DNA of 48,694 nucleotides from an uncultured Bacteroidales bacterium (GTDB lineage: Bacteria > Bacteroidota > Bacteroidia > Bacteroidales > Paludibacteraceae), in NCBI GenBank assembly GCA_902765485.1, contig CACWZZ010000014.1:1-48694 (forward strand). Direction: 5' to 3'. The notes under the pieces are model-generated. The model was not told the DNA's origin. It saw nothing but the letters and a program-made list of their open reading frames with translations, and ran no database searches. Each line of letters opens with the position of its first letter. Positions within the stretch are counted from its first letter, which is position 1. A program made the translations under genes and the position numbers. Below are positions 8,556 through 17,997 of this stretch, piece by piece.

Positions 8556-9139
8556 AAGTGCGCGATATATGGCAACGTCTCTTCCCGTACGGTGTTTTCC
8601 GTACGGGGGAGGCGGTTTATCTCACTTTTGACGATGGTCCTATTCCGGAGGTGACGCCGAAAGTGCTGGAGATTCTGGACCGCTACGGCGTGAAGGCGAC
8701 GTTCTTCATGGTGGGCGAGAACATAGACAAACATCCGGAGGTGTATGAGCAGGTCGTGAAAGCGGGTCATGCCATCGGCAACCATACCTATAACCACCTG
8801 AAAGGATGGAAATGCTCCTTGAAGGAGTATATGGCGAATGTGGAGAAGTTTCCCAAGGAGACCAAGCTCTTCAGACCTCCGTACGGCAAGGTTTGGATCT
8901 GGCAGCGGCGAGCCTTGACAAAGCAAGGCTATCGGATTATTTATTGGGATATTCTGACGCGGGATTATGACAAGCGCGTCACGCCCGAACAAATGTTCGC
9001 GCGGGTGAAACGCGACGTGCGTCCGGGGAGTATCATCAATTTTCACGATTCGCTCAAATCGAACGAACGGATGTTAGCGGTCTTACCGCAAGTAATAGAA
9101 TTTTTGCAGTCGCAGGGTTATGACCTGCGCACCTTATAG
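8549..9139 (+). CDS. Polysaccharide deacetylase family protein (NodB domain)
   Basis: The 196-residue protein is a single NodB carbohydrate esterase 4 domain. TFDDGP (about 26-31) supplies the catalytic base and a metal-binding aspartate. HTYNH supplies the metal-binding histidines, RPPYGK forms motif 3, and FHDS near the C-terminus supplies the late histidine. Such enzymes remove N-acetyl groups from GlcNAc polymers, including peptidoglycan. No signal peptide is visible. The start is probably GTG at 8549, overlapping the kinase gene by 7 bases; a second GTG at 8558 is possible. Its place after a sugar kinase suggests amino-sugar or cell-wall metabolism, which is inference. Confidence 0.85.
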   Translation: MVKVRDIWQRLFPYGVFRTGEAVYLTFDDGPIPEVTPKVLEILDRYGVKATFFMVGENIDKHPEVYEQVVKAGHAIGNHTYNHLKGWKCSLKEYMANVEKFPKETKLFRPPYGKVWIWQRRALTKQGYRIIYWDILTRDYDKRVTPEQMFARVKRDVRPGSIINFHDSLKSNERMLAVLPQVIEFLQSQGYDLRTL

Positions 9140-9140
9140 G

Positions 9141-10934
9141 ATGAGAATAGGCAATCTGCGCAAAGCGATATATTGTCTGGCAACGATCGCGATCTTGGCG
9201 AGTTGTGCCAACCGAGGAATCGGTCCGCAAGGCGGTCCGAAAGATTCTATTCCGCCTGTTCCTCTGCGTTCGGTGCCTGAGATCGGTGCGCTGAATTTCA
9301 AGGACAAACGCATTGAGGTCACTTTCGACGAATATATCCAACTCAATAATATAGCCGGCAACCTGTTGATGTCGCCGCCCCAGCAGAACGCGCCGGACGT
9401 GCGGGCGAGAGGTAAGAGGCTGATTATCAATTTTCAAGACTCGCTGCGCGACAGCACGACTTATACCATCGATTTCGGCGATGCCGTGTGCGATTTCCGC
9501 GAACGCGTGCCGCTGCATGGTTTCTCGTTCTATTTCTCTACGGGCGACGAGATTGATACGCTGGAGTACACCGGAATGGTCTATGACGCGGCGACGCTGA
9601 ATCCCATGCAGGGTATTCTGGTCGGCATTCACCGCGATTTGTCGGATTTCGCGTTGACCAAGCAACCCTTCCTACGAATCGCCAAGACGGACTCAACGGG
9701 TTATTTCCGCATCGGTAATATCCATCCGGGCAAGTACAAACTCTATGCGGTGGACGATTTCAGTCGCGATAACCGCCTGACGCCGGGCGAAGCGATGGCT
9801 TTTGCGGACGAAGAGGTGACGGTTGCTCCGAGGGATACAGCCGATAGTGCGGCAATAGTGGAAGGCAGGCTGTTCCTCTTCAAGGAAGCGCAGGAGAAAC
9901 TATACCTCCAGCGCACCTTGCGCGACGAGCAGCATCGTATTAGATTGCTTTTCTCCTCTTCGCCGGACAGCGTGCTCTCATGGCGCGCAATGCGTCCGTC
10001 GGAGGTCGATTCGACCAAGAACGACTCCGCGTGGGTGGATCCGACGCCCTATATACACATGGTCTATACCGACAGACGCGATACGGTGACGCTCTGGCTC
10101 ACGGATAGTGTTGCTATCCGCCAGGATTCGATTTTCCTCGAAGCGCGTTACCGTCGGACGGACAGCGTCTTGGACCTCGAGTGGTACACCGATACGCTGC
10201 GCGCTGTTTGGCGTGCGCCAAGGATGACCGCGAAAGCGAAAGAGCAACTGGACAGAAAGAACCGCAACCGCCGTCTGGAGCTGAAATCCAATGCCCGAAA
10301 GGGATTTGAACTATACGACACGCTGAGCCTGAGTTGCACAACGCCGATACGGGATATAGCGATCGACTCGATCCATCTCTTCCTCCGCCGGGACACGGTC
10401 TATACACCTGTTCCCTTTGAGATCATGCCGTACGACACTTTGCCGATGAAATTGCTTTTTAGGGCAGACCTGAATGCGGGCGAGGACTACGAACTGCGTC
10501 TCGACAGCGGGGCGTTGACGGATGTGTATGGAGTAAGCCATATAGCGGGAACTTATGCTCTGACGGTCAAGACGCCGGCGGATTACTCTACGCTCCGCGT
10601 CAAACTGAAGCCTTTTGTCCCGCAAGCACGTATTCAGATCTTGGACAGCAAAGACCAAGTGGTGCGCGAACTGCCGGCAACGGAGGAAGGGGCGTTCTTC
10701 CAATACCTCAAACCCGACACGTACTATATGCGCCTCTATCTGGATGAAAACGGCGACGGTAAATGGACCACCGGATCGTGGGAGAACCATCGCCAGCCGG
10801 AAGCCATCTATTATTTCCCCGGTAAGATACAGACCAAGTCCAATTGGGATTTCGAGGAAGAGTGGGATTACCAAGCGGTAGAGCAGATGCAGGCGAAGCC
10901 GAAGGAACTGATCAAAGTGGTAACGAAAAAGTGA
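9141..10934 (+). CDS. Lipoprotein with N-terminal Ig-like (SbsA/Big_5-type) domain
   Basis: The start is placed at 9141, one base after the preceding stop, because it gives a lipoprotein signal with lipobox LASC (about residues 19-22); the in-frame ATG at 9120 would add seven residues. The mature protein (597 aa in all) begins with GPQGGPKDSIPP and a bacterial Ig-like domain, as in a common family of Bacteroidota outer-membrane lipoproteins. A carboxypeptidase-like domain follows (TGYFRIGNIHPGKYKLYAVDD), then a long beta-rich region. The molecular role is not known. It lies in a run of plus-strand genes with almost no spacing and overlaps pnuC by one base. Confidence 0.8.
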   Translation: MRIGNLRKAIYCLATIAILASCANRGIGPQGGPKDSIPPVPLRSVPEIGALNFKDKRIEVTFDEYIQLNNIAGNLLMSPPQQNAPDVRARGKRLIINFQDSLRDSTTYTIDFGDAVCDFRERVPLHGFSFYFSTGDEIDTLEYTGMVYDAATLNPMQGILVGIHRDLSDFALTKQPFLRIAKTDSTGYFRIGNIHPGKYKLYAVDDFSRDNRLTPGEAMAFADEEVTVAPRDTADSAAIVEGRLFLFKEAQEKLYLQRTLRDEQHRIRLLFSSSPDSVLSWRAMRPSEVDSTKNDSAWVDPTPYIHMVYTDRRDTVTLWLTDSVAIRQDSIFLEARYRRTDSVLDLEWYTDTLRAVWRAPRMTAKAKEQLDRKNRNRRLELKSNARKGFELYDTLSLSCTTPIRDIAIDSIHLFLRRDTVYTPVPFEIMPYDTLPMKLLFRADLNAGEDYELRLDSGALTDVYGVSHIAGTYALTVKTPADYSTLRVKLKPFVPQARIQILDSKDQVVRELPATEEGAFFQYLKPDTYYMRLYLDENGDGKWTTGSWENHRQPEAIYYFPGKIQTKSNWDFEEEWDYQAVEQMQAKPKELIKVVTKK

Positions 10935-11620
10935 TGGAGAGAACTCACCGGTTGGACAACAAATGGTACGATTACTCGTTCATGGCATTGGGTCTGCTGA
11001 TCCAAATGCTGACTTATGCCTTCATGCCCCATGACACATGGCTCTCGCTCCTGAGCGGATGCCTGGGCGTCTGTTCCGTTTGTCTCACGGCGCAAGGAAA
11101 GATTATGACTTTCGCATTCGGTTTCGCGCAAGTCTTCACCTATACGTATCTCTGTTACACCCAGCGTTTCTACGGCGAGATAGCCATCAACGGCTATTAT
11201 TTCGTCACGATGATCTACGGCGTCTATGTATGGAAACGGCGGCTTAGAAAACCGGAAGACGGTTCTTCCGACAAACGCCTTGTTATGCCGCGCTCTTTGC
11301 CGCTTCGAACGATTCTTTTTATCGCAGCAGCAACGTTGGTCGGTTCTTGGCTGGCAGGGTGGGGGTTATCTGCTTGGACGGACGACACCCAGCCGTATTT
11401 AGACGCTTTCACAACAATACCCGCGCTGGTTGCGCAGGTACTGATGATTCTTGTGTACCGCGAGCACTGGTTTATCTGGCTGGCGGTCGATGTGTTGAGT
11501 GTCGCGCTATGGTTGCGAGCCGGCGATTATTGCATGGCGGCGCAATATCTGTTCTGGTGCGCCAACTGCCTCTACGGTCTCCGGCGGTGGAAAGCCATCA
11601 GCGCTCGTTCGGCATCTTAA
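10934..11620 (+). CDS. pnuC: PnuC family nicotinamide riboside/vitamin transporter
   Basis: The start ATG at 10934 overlaps the previous stop by one base (TGATG). The 228-residue protein has about seven hydrophobic segments and the family stretch NGYYFVTMIYGVYVWKRR in the middle, with LFWCANCLYGLRRW near the end. PnuC proteins are facilitators that import nicotinamide riboside, or in related forms thiamine. Substrate choice cannot be settled here; no riboswitch or thiamine gene is adjacent, and nadE lies 14 kb away. The 3' end overlaps the convergent DUF4837 gene by 23 bases. Confidence 0.85.
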   Translation: MERTHRLDNKWYDYSFMALGLLIQMLTYAFMPHDTWLSLLSGCLGVCSVCLTAQGKIMTFAFGFAQVFTYTYLCYTQRFYGEIAINGYYFVTMIYGVYVWKRRLRKPEDGSSDKRLVMPRSLPLRTILFIAAATLVGSWLAGWGLSAWTDDTQPYLDAFTTIPALVAQVLMILVYREHWFIWLAVDVLSVALWLRAGDYCMAAQYLFWCANCLYGLRRWKAISARSAS

Positions 11621-12620
11621 GCGTGTAAAGGATAGCTTCCTGCTGGCGCAAAGCATTGCGTTTCTTCTGACCCGCAGCAAAGAGGAAAGCTTCGGCAGTT
11701 ACCACGCGTCCGTTCACTTGGTCCAGGCGTGTCAGAGACACAAACGGACCACCCATCGCTTCGCCGTCTTCGAGTCTCCATAGACCGCGTGTCTCCACGG
11801 CATAGAAACCGCCTATACTGTCCCGCAGCGCCGATACATAGCGGCTCATCGGCGGGAAATGTTTGGTCTCGGTTCCCATGTGGCTGCCTTCTACTTGTCC
11901 GCTCACGAGTTGCCCCATGACCTCGTTGCGTAGCGCGATGATGGCTTCGTTGGAGAACTGCTCTTGGGAAGTGTACGGAAAACTATAGACGAGGATGTCT
12001 TTGCGCATGGGACCCTTGTTGTTGCAAGCCCAAACGACTTCCACCGAATCCGTTTCACTCTCCACTTTTAACTTTTTACTTTCAATGAACATATAGTCCT
12101 CCGGAATGAGGATGTCGTAGCCCTGTTTGTTGAGCGCTGCGCGTGCCTCTTTGCAGGTGTTGGCATGGTAGAAACGTATCTGGCGCGCTAACTCTTCCTG
12201 CACAAACCACTCGCGGATCGCCTTCCCGTGTTCGTTCCAATAACTCAAAAACGCTTCGTCACTCGGCGCTTGGATACGCACCAGAGCTTGCGGTTTGGAG
12301 TATGCATCGCGTGTGCGAATGGTCTTTGTCTGGGTGTATTTGTGCTCGTCGATGTCAATAATCAGCACATTACGCGATGATTTCAAGAAATCATCAAACT
12401 GAGACGGGGCTACGTGAGAAACTGTGAAATACGGCTCCATCTGAGGCAAACCGTACATGTCTGCGCTCATCAGGTCGCATACCGGCGCTTTGACCGAACC
12501 CGAACTGACCACCAGACACTCGTAGATACTTCCCGTTGCCGAGGTCAAGAGGCGTTCGTTGCCCTTGCTGCAACTCATCATTAACAGCGCTATTAGCGCG
12601 AAAAATAAGCTCTTTTTCAT
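11598..12620 (-). CDS. DUF4837 family lipoprotein
   Basis: The 340-residue product has a lipoprotein signal with lipobox MMSC (14-17) and resembles the DUF4837 family, which is restricted to Bacteroidota and has no known function. Conserved-looking stretches include SYWNEHGKAIREWFVQEELA and GGPFVSLTRLDQVNGRVV. A run encoding SKKLKVESETDS (12058-12090) is built from words of the ACTTTTAACTTTTTACTTT kind and is probably an in-frame repeat insertion. The gene has its own promoter and ends 23 bases inside pnuC on the other strand. Confidence 0.8.
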   Translation of the reverse strand: MKKSLFFALIALLMMSCSKGNERLLTSATGSIYECLVVSSGSVKAPVCDLMSADMYGLPQMEPYFTVSHVAPSQFDDFLKSSRNVLIIDIDEHKYTQTKTIRTRDAYSKPQALVRIQAPSDEAFLSYWNEHGKAIREWFVQEELARQIRFYHANTCKEARAALNKQGYDILIPEDYMFIESKKLKVESETDSVEVVWACNNKGPMRKDILVYSFPYTSQEQFSNEAIIALRNEVMGQLVSGQVEGSHMGTETKHFPPMSRYVSALRDSIGGFYAVETRGLWRLEDGEAMGGPFVSLTRLDQVNGRVVTAEAFLFAAGQKKRNALRQQEAILYTLKMPNER

Positions 12621-12642
12621 ATCGTTATTAATATTTTGGCTA

Positions 12643-12674
12643 CAAAATTACTCTTTTTTATTGAATTTTGCAAA
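12643..12674 (-). promoter_or_regulatory. Promoter of the DUF4837 gene
   Basis: The minus strand carries -33 TTTG at 12674-12671 and -7 TAATTTTG at 12650-12643, spaced 20 bases. It is divergent from the AraC promoter 15 bases away. Confidence 0.8.
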
Positions 12675-12688
12675 AAAAATGTTAAAAA

Positions 12689-12720
12689 TTTGTGCATTTC
12701 GAAAAAAAATAGTACTTTTG
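12689..12720 (+). promoter_or_regulatory. Promoter of the first AraC-family gene
   Basis: -33 TTTG lies at 12689-12692 and -7 TACTTTTG at 12713-12720, spaced 20 bases. The leader to the ATG at 12783 is about 55 bases. Confidence 0.8.
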
Positions 12721-12782
12721 CCCCAAAAATAGCAAACAATAATCCTATGAGTTACATTATTTATTAACAAATACTTACGCAC

Positions 12783-13649
12783 ATGACCCTATTTACAGAT
12801 TTAATTTTTATTACTGACGAGAAAGAAGGTTTCCGCGAATGTCGGGAAAAACGCACCACTTCATCTTCCACAATGTCCATTATTTTGTGCACGGGCGGAT
12901 ACATTGATGTATATTATCGGGGCGGGATGATACGTATCGGAAAAAGCGATTTATTCGTTCGTATTCCGGATTTTACGCAACCGCTCGGTCCCTATGAGAT
13001 GTCCGATGATTTCACGTTCAAGCAGGTAACCATTGATGCCTCGGTTTATGAGCAGATCATGTATGACCACATGCGTGTTGAGCCTAATTGGTGGGCGAAA
13101 CAGGAGTATATCAAGCGTAATCCGATTTTCCATATTAACCCTATCAGCACGGAGTTCTTTGACACCTATTTCCATCTGCTGACGCTTCAGTTGCAGGATC
13201 GTCTATCCGATTACCGTCGCCAGATCTTGCGTCTCATCGCCAAAGGGGCTATGATGGAGTTGCTCAATTATATGGATAAGTTGGCTGTTTCGTCCAGTTT
13301 CGAAAACCCGCGTCTTGCTATCAACCAAGGCGATTACCTTTTCCACGAGTTCATCCATTTGCTCCAGGAGCATCCGCATGAGCGCGAGGTGCAATGGTTT
13401 GCCAAGAAACTGGATATCTCGCCGAAATATCTATCGGAGGTTTGCAAAGCTAAGAGTGGCAAGACCGCAAGCGAATGGATTTCAGATATCACAATATCCG
13501 AACTGAAACATTACTTGCAGAATACCACGATTCCTATTCGCGAGGTTGCGAAACTGATGGCGTTCCCAAATGCCAGTTTCTTCAGTCAGTATGTCAAGAA
13601 GCATCTGAAGATGACTCCCAACCACTATCGCAAGTTAGCACACGAATAG
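12783..13649 (+). CDS. AraC family transcriptional regulator
   Basis: The 288-residue protein has a poorly conserved N-terminal sensing domain and a C-terminal AraC DNA-binding domain (about 195-288) with two helix-turn-helix motifs. These include [20 protein letters not shown] and [20 protein letters not shown], followed by TPNHYRK. It is expected to activate genes in response to an unknown signal. No operon partner is attached: the upstream neighbour is divergent and glyA is convergent, overlapping its last 15 bases. Its target cannot be inferred from context. Confidence 0.88.
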   Translation: MTLFTDLIFITDEKEGFRECREKRTTSSSTMSIILCTGGYIDVYYRGGMIRIGKSDLFVRIPDFTQPLGPYEMSDDFTFKQVTIDASVYEQIMYDHMRVEPNWWAKQEYIKRNPIFHINPISTEFFDTYFHLLTLQLQDRLSDYRRQILRLIAKGAMMELLNYMDKLAVSSSFENPRLAINQGDYLFHEFIHLLQEHPHEREVQWFAKKLDISPKYLSEVCKAKSGKTASEWISDITISELKHYLQNTTIPIREVAKLMAFPNASFFSQYVKKHLKMTPNHYRKLAHE

Positions 13650-14915
13650 CGGATGTTGCATCATCTCGCGGTTCACTTCTTCCCGAACCATCTTGATCAC
13701 CGCCTCGTCTGCAGGAGACTGCAGCACGCGGTCGATTAACTCTACGATCCACTCCATCCGGTCTTCTTTCAGTCCGCGGGTGGTGATGGCGGGTGTGCCG
13801 AAACGCAGACCGGAGGTCTGGAACGCGGAACGGCTGTCGAAAGGAACCATGTTCTTGTTGGTCGTAATATCCGCCGAAACGAGTGCTTGTTCCGCTACTT
13901 TGCCGGTTAACTCCGGGAATTTGGTGCGCAGGTCGATGAGCATGGAGTGATTGTCTGTGCCGCCGGAGATCACTTTGTATCCTCTGTCCATGAACGCTTG
14001 CGCCATCACAGCCGCGTTGCGTTTCACTTGCTTCTGGTAAATCTTGAACTCCTCTGTCAGCGCTTCGCCGAAAGCAACGGCTTTCGCGGCGATCACGTGC
14101 TCCAGCGGACCGCCTTGTGTGCCCGGGAAGACGGCGGAGTCGAGTAGAGCACTCATCTTCTTGATCTCGCCTTTCGGAGTCGTCTTGCCCCAAGGATTGT
14201 CGAAATCTTTGCCCATCAGAATGATACCTCCGCGCGGTCCGCGCAGGGTCTTATGGGTCGTCGAAGTGACAATATGCGCATGTTTGAGCGGGTTCTCCAG
14301 CAGTCCGGCTGCAATCAGACCTGCCGGGTGCGCCATATCGACCATGAAGATCGCGCCGATCTCGTCCGCCACGCGGCGGATGCGCGCGTAGTCCCACTCG
14401 CGGCTGTACGCGCTCGCGCCCGCGATTATTAATTTAGGTCTATGCGTGCGCGCTTTCATCTCCAGATCGTCGTAATTGACCCGTCCGGTCTCTTCCTTCA
14501 GATCATAACCGATGGCGTTGAACATCAGACCGGAGAAGTTGACAGCCGAACCGTGGCTCAAGTGTCCGCCGTGGCTCAGGTTGAGACCCATGAACGTGTC
14601 GCCTGCTTTGAGACACGCCATGAAAACCGCCATGTTCGCTTGTGCGCCGCTGTGCGGCTGAACGTTCACATATTCGGCGTCATACAGCTTTTTGAGACGA
14701 TCGCGGGCGATGTTCTCCGCAATATCGACCACCTCGCAACCGCCGTAATAGCGGTGTCCGGGATAGCCCTCCGCATATTTATTGGTCAGCACGCTGCCCA
14801 TGGCCTCCATGACCTGGTCGCTCACAAAATTCTCGCTGGCGATTAACTCAATGCCTTTCATCTGACGTTCGCGTTCCCGCTGAATGACGTCAAAAATCTC
14901 CGTGTCTCGATTCAT
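13635..14915 (-). CDS. glyA: Serine hydroxymethyltransferase
   Basis: GlyA (426 aa) converts serine and tetrahydrofolate to glycine and 5,10-methylene-tetrahydrofolate, using PLP. Diagnostic stretches are IELIASENF (22-30), [13 protein letters not shown] (47-59) and [13 protein letters not shown] (218-230), where Lys222 should carry the PLP. The length is normal. It is transcribed from its own promoter about 85 bases upstream, and its 3' end overlaps the convergent AraC gene by 15 bases. Confidence 0.97.
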   Translation of the reverse strand: MNRDTEIFDVIQRERERQMKGIELIASENFVSDQVMEAMGSVLTNKYAEGYPGHRYYGGCEVVDIAENIARDRLKKLYDAEYVNVQPHSGAQANMAVFMACLKAGDTFMGLNLSHGGHLSHGSAVNFSGLMFNAIGYDLKEETGRVNYDDLEMKARTHRPKLIIAGASAYSREWDYARIRRVADEIGAIFMVDMAHPAGLIAAGLLENPLKHAHIVTSTTHKTLRGPRGGIILMGKDFDNPWGKTTPKGEIKKMSALLDSAVFPGTQGGPLEHVIAAKAVAFGEALTEEFKIYQKQVKRNAAVMAQAFMDRGYKVISGGTDNHSMLIDLRTKFPELTGKVAEQALVSADITTNKNMVPFDSRSAFQTSGLRFGTPAITTRGLKEDRMEWIVELIDRVLQSPADEAVIKMVREEVNREMMQHPLFVC

Positions 14916-15000
14916 AGTATTTATTTTTTGATTATTTCTTATGATTTCTTTTGGTTTTCTTCTTTTGTTCTTTTGATTTCCCTTCTTTCGATTTGTGCTG

Positions 15001-15032
15001 CAAAGATACTACAAAAATTGCATATACGCAAA
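15001..15032 (-). promoter_or_regulatory. Promoter of glyA
   Basis: On the minus strand -33 TTTG lies at 15032-15029 and -7 TATCTTTG at 15008-15001, spaced 20 bases. The following leader is rich in TTTC/TTTG words (CT-rich on the plus strand). Confidence 0.8.
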
Positions 15033-15060
15033 TATTCTTCGTTTTTTTTATTATTTTTTC

Positions 15061-15102
15061 CTTTACCCTTTACCCTTTAACCTTTAACCTTTAACCTTCA
15101 TC
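15061..15102. repeat. ACCTTTA-type heptamer repeat in the glyA-EF-G2 gap
   Basis: The sequence repeats CCTTTAA/CCCTTTA words about six times. Similar word repeats sit in the leader of the DUF4353 gene (22117-22142) and between rsmG and yebC (37440-37469). It is non-coding. The 422-base gap 14916-15337 otherwise holds the two divergent promoters and the 11-bp array listed next. Confidence 0.6.
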
Positions 15103-15121
15103 CTCTATCCTTCGGGTCAAC

Positions 15122-15165
15122 CCTAGGTGATACCTAGGTGATACCTAGGTTATACCTAGGTTATT
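15122..15165. repeat. Four 11-bp tandem units with palindromic CCTAGG core
   Basis: Units at 15122, 15133, 15144 and 15155 read CCTAGGTGATA, CCTAGGTGATA, CCTAGGTTATA and CCTAGGTTATT. The spacing of 11 places each CCTAGG palindrome on nearly the same face of the helix, 57-81 bases upstream of the EF-G2 -33 element. It could be a protein-binding array or a neutral slippage product. Confidence 0.75.
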
Positions 15166-15221
15166 CAGCACCCCTAAGTATGACGATAGCGGAAGAATTT
15201 TAGCTAAAAATGCACCTTACT

Positions 15222-15253
15222 CTTGCATAATTCAAAAAAAAGTACTATCTTTG
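15222..15253 (+). promoter_or_regulatory. Promoter of the EF-G2 gene
   Basis: -33 CTTG lies at 15222-15225 and -7 TATCTTTG at 15246-15253, spaced 20 bases. The leader to the ATG at 15338 is about 75 bases. Confidence 0.75.
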
Positions 15254-15337
15254 CCCCCGATTTTGCCAAGTTGAGTTAGCAAAACGCAAGCGCAACCAGC
15301 GAAAGACATTATTATAACACCTTAAAATAATACAATT

Positions 15338-17494
15338 ATGGCTAAAGTTTATCAAGCAAATGAGATCAAGAACGTCGCTATGTTGGGCGGTTCGGGATCC
15401 GGTAAAACGACCCTTATGGAGTCGATGTTGTTCGAGAGCGGGGTGATCAAACGCCGCGGTACGATTGAAGCGCAATCCACCGTGTGCGACTATTTCCCGG
15501 TTGAAAAGGAGTATGGATATTCGGTCTTCTCTACGGTTTGTAACATCGAGTTTGAGGGCAAGAAACTGAACATCATTGACTGCGCAGGTAGTGACGATTT
15601 TTGCGGCGGTACCGTGGCTGCGCTGCAGATGTGCGGTTCGGCGCTCATCGTTCTCTCCGCTAACGGCGGTGTAGAGGTCGGAACCCAGAATAACTTCCGT
15701 CTCGTGGAGCATGCTAAAAAGCCGCTGGCATTCGTCATCAATAAATGCGACCATCAGGACGCAGATTTCGAGCGCACCTTTAACCAACTGAAAGAGAACT
15801 TTGGCAATAAATGTACTTTGATACAGTTCCCGGTGAACGCCGGAGCAGGCTTCAATGCAGTCATTGATGTCCTCAAGGGAAAGATGCTGGTGTGGAAGGC
15901 AGAAGGTGGTGCACCTGAACTCAAGGATATTCCTGCTGAGTACGCAGACCGTGTTGAGGAGATGCGTTCGCAACTCTCCGAAGCGGCTGCAGAGGCTGAT
16001 GAGACGCTGCTGGATAAGTTCCTCGGTGAAGGTCTGACCGACGAGGAGATCATGCAGGGACTCAAATCCGTTTATGCGGATGGTTCGATGTACCCGGTGA
16101 TCTGCTGCTCGGGTCTGAAAGATATGGGTGTCCGCCGTCTGATGGATTTCCTCAACGGAATGGCTCCGAGTCCTTCTCAGTTCAGCTATCCGACCGTTGA
16201 CGGCGAGAAAATCAGTCCGGACGCTTCCGCTCCGACCAGCCTCTACGTCTTCAAGACTTCTGTGGAACCGCATATCGGCGAAGTGAACTATTTCCGCGTA
16301 ATGCAAGGTACTGTTCACAACGGCGACGACTTGCAGAATATGGAGCGTGGCTCGAAAGAGCGTATCTCCCAGCTCTACCAGGTGGCAGGTTCAATCCGCG
16401 TGCCGGTAGATGAGCTGGCAGCAGGAGACATCGGTGCAACCGTGAAACTGAAAGACACTCGTACGGGCAACACGCTGAACGCAAAGGACTGCGACCTGCA
16501 GTACGCTCCGATCAACTATCCGCAGCCGCGTTACCGCCGTGCTATCAAGCCGGTGACCGAGTCCGACGCAGAGAAACTGGCAGCACTTCTGACCCGTTAC
16601 CACGAGGAGGATCCGACATGGCTCGTTGAGCAATCCAAAGAGCTCCGCCAGATGATCGTTTCCGGTCAGGGTGAGTTCCACCTCCGTACGCTCAAATGGC
16701 GTCTGGAGAACAACGACAAGATGCCGATCGAGTTCAGCGAACCGCGTATCCCGTACCGCGAGACGATCACGAAGGCTGCGCGTGCTGACTATCGCCATAA
16801 GAAACAATCCGGTGGTGCCGGTCAGTTCGGCGAGGTGCACCTCATCGTAGAGCCGTATGAGGAAGGCGTGCCTGTAAAAGAGACCTACAAGTTCGGCAAC
16901 CAGGAATACAAAGTTTCCGTTAAGGACCAGCAGGAAATCAACTTGGAGTGGGGTGGTAAGCTGATCATCATCAACTCCATCGTTGGTGGTGCTATCGATG
17001 CACGCTTCATCCCGGCTATCGTAAAGGGTATCATGGATCGTATGGAGCAAGGTCCTCTGACCGGTTCGTACGCACGCGACGTGCGCGTCATTATTTATGA
17101 CGGTAAGATGCACCCGGTTGACTCCAACGAAATCTCGTTCCGTCTTGCCGGACGTAATGCCTTCGCGCAAGCCTTCAAAGAGGCGAACCCGAAAGTGCTG
17201 GAGCCGGTTTATGACCTCGAAGTATTTGTTCCGTCGGAGATCATGGGTGATGTGATGAGCGACATCAACGGCCGCCGCGGTATGGTAATGGGAATGGAGA
17301 CAGAGAAGAGCTTCACCCGCCTCAAAGCGCAAGTGCCTTTGAAAGAGCTGGCTTCCTATTCGACGACGCTCTCGTCTCTCACAGGAGGTCGTGCTACCTT
17401 CACCATGAGCTTCAATTCATACCAACTTGTTCCGGCAGACGTACAGGAGAAACTGCTCGCTGCTTATGCTGCTACCCAGAGCGAGGAGGAGTAA
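15338..17494 (+). CDS. EF-G2: elongation factor G paralogue with degenerate GTPase motifs
   Basis: The protein (718 aa) has the EF-G domain order. The G domain is altered. G1 is GGSGSGKTT (17-25). The switch I motif normally RGITI reads YGYSV. G3 is DCAGSDDF (81-88) in place of DTPGHxDF, so the catalytic histidine is Ser85. NKCD (G4) is kept. The C-terminal domain IV/V stretches DYRHKKQSGGAGQFGEVHL and FTRLKAQVPLKELASYSTTL are intact. This matches the Bacteroides EF-G2 paralogue reported to support ribosome translocation without GTP hydrolysis during carbon starvation. It is not the housekeeping fusA, which would sit with rpsL/rpsG. It is a single-gene unit with its own promoter and a following hairpin. 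Confidence 0.9.
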   Translation: MAKVYQANEIKNVAMLGGSGSGKTTLMESMLFESGVIKRRGTIEAQSTVCDYFPVEKEYGYSVFSTVCNIEFEGKKLNIIDCAGSDDFCGGTVAALQMCGSALIVLSANGGVEVGTQNNFRLVEHAKKPLAFVINKCDHQDADFERTFNQLKENFGNKCTLIQFPVNAGAGFNAVIDVLKGKMLVWKAEGGAPELKDIPAEYADRVEEMRSQLSEAAAEADETLLDKFLGEGLTDEEIMQGLKSVYADGSMYPVICCSGLKDMGVRRLMDFLNGMAPSPSQFSYPTVDGEKISPDASAPTSLYVFKTSVEPHIGEVNYFRVMQGTVHNGDDLQNMERGSKERISQLYQVAGSIRVPVDELAAGDIGATVKLKDTRTGNTLNAKDCDLQYAPINYPQPRYRRAIKPVTESDAEKLAALLTRYHEEDPTWLVEQSKELRQMIVSGQGEFHLRTLKWRLENNDKMPIEFSEPRIPYRETITKAARADYRHKKQSGGAGQFGEVHLIVEPYEEGVPVKETYKFGNQEYKVSVKDQQEINLEWGGKLIIINSIVGGAIDARFIPAIVKGIMDRMEQGPLTGSYARDVRVIIYDGKMHPVDSNEISFRLAGRNAFAQAFKEANPKVLEPVYDLEVFVPSEIMGDVMSDINGRRGMVMGMETEKSFTRLKAQVPLKELASYSTTLSSLTGGRATFTMSFNSYQLVPADVQEKLLAAYAATQSEEE

Positions 17495-17524
17495 TGGAAG
17501 GATGAAAATGAATGGAAAAAGGAA

Positions 17525-17550
17525 AGAGCCGCACAGTGTTGTGCGGCTCT
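17525..17550. terminator. Hairpin after the EF-G2 gene, possibly bidirectional
   Basis: AGAGCCGCAC (17525-17534) pairs perfectly with GTGCGGCTCT (17541-17550) around a six-base loop. It lies between the convergent EF-G2 gene and the minus-strand operon ending at 17567. The minus direction is followed by a T-rich stretch, the plus direction only by TCTCTGT, so termination may be stronger for the minus operon. Confidence 0.75.
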
Positions 17551-17566
17551 CTCTGTAATAAACGAT

Positions 17567-17995
17567 TTATTTATCGCTGAAGATGTATTCGAATACTTTG
17601 ACGGAGAATAGTTTGCCGTTCGGCAGATAGTTGTACTGCTTCGCCTTGGTGCCGTCCGCGTTCCATTCGTATTTGCGGATGCGGACAGGTTTGTTCCGGT
17701 CGTTGTATTCAACCTCTTCCACTACCTTTCCGGTCACATCGTCATACTTGCTTGTTACGCGACTGCGCTGACCGTACGAGGCATACTCGATCTCCTCAAT
17801 ACAGCGTCCCTGCGCGTCATACACTTTGATGTGGTCCAGCCAGCGAGTCTTGGTCTTGCTGTCGGTATTCCATTCTTTGACGGTGAGATTCTTGCGTTTC
17901 TCACGTTTGGCTAATTGCTCAGGCGTCAACAGGCTCTGAGCCATAGCTGCACTGCTTATCAGCAGGCATACTAAAAAATATATTGTCCTTTTCAT
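17567..17995 (-). CDS. Small exported protein of unknown function, last gene of the VTC operon
   Basis: The 142-residue product has a clean signal peptide (about 1-19, ending AMAQ). A charged segment follows, then a set of short beta-hairpin-like repeats: IKVYDAQGRCIEEIEYASYG, VTSKYDDVTGKVVEEVEY and IRKYEWNADGTKAKQYNY. These resemble YD/MORN-like repeats of toxin_RhsA or DUF4595-type surface proteins. No catalytic motif is seen. It starts 2 bases after the DUF2490 gene, so it should be co-transcribed with the VTC/DUF4956 genes and may be exported with that system. I do not recognise a characterised homologue. Confidence 0.75.
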   Translation of the reverse strand: MKRTIYFLVCLLISSAAMAQSLLTPEQLAKREKRKNLTVKEWNTDSKTKTRWLDHIKVYDAQGRCIEEIEYASYGQRSRVTSKYDDVTGKVVEEVEYNDRNKPVRIRKYEWNADGTKAKQYNYLPNGKLFSVKVFEYIFSDK

Positions 17996-17997
17996 AA

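Noticed and set aside
15122-15165. CRISPR-like array
   Set aside because: The 11-bp units are contiguous with no spacers, and no cas gene is present. The same applies to 23293-23336.
15338-17494. Tetracycline ribosomal protection protein (TetQ/TetM-like)
   Set aside because: Those proteins keep a working GTPase with the usual DTPGH motif; this one has DCAGS and the EF-G2 pattern.
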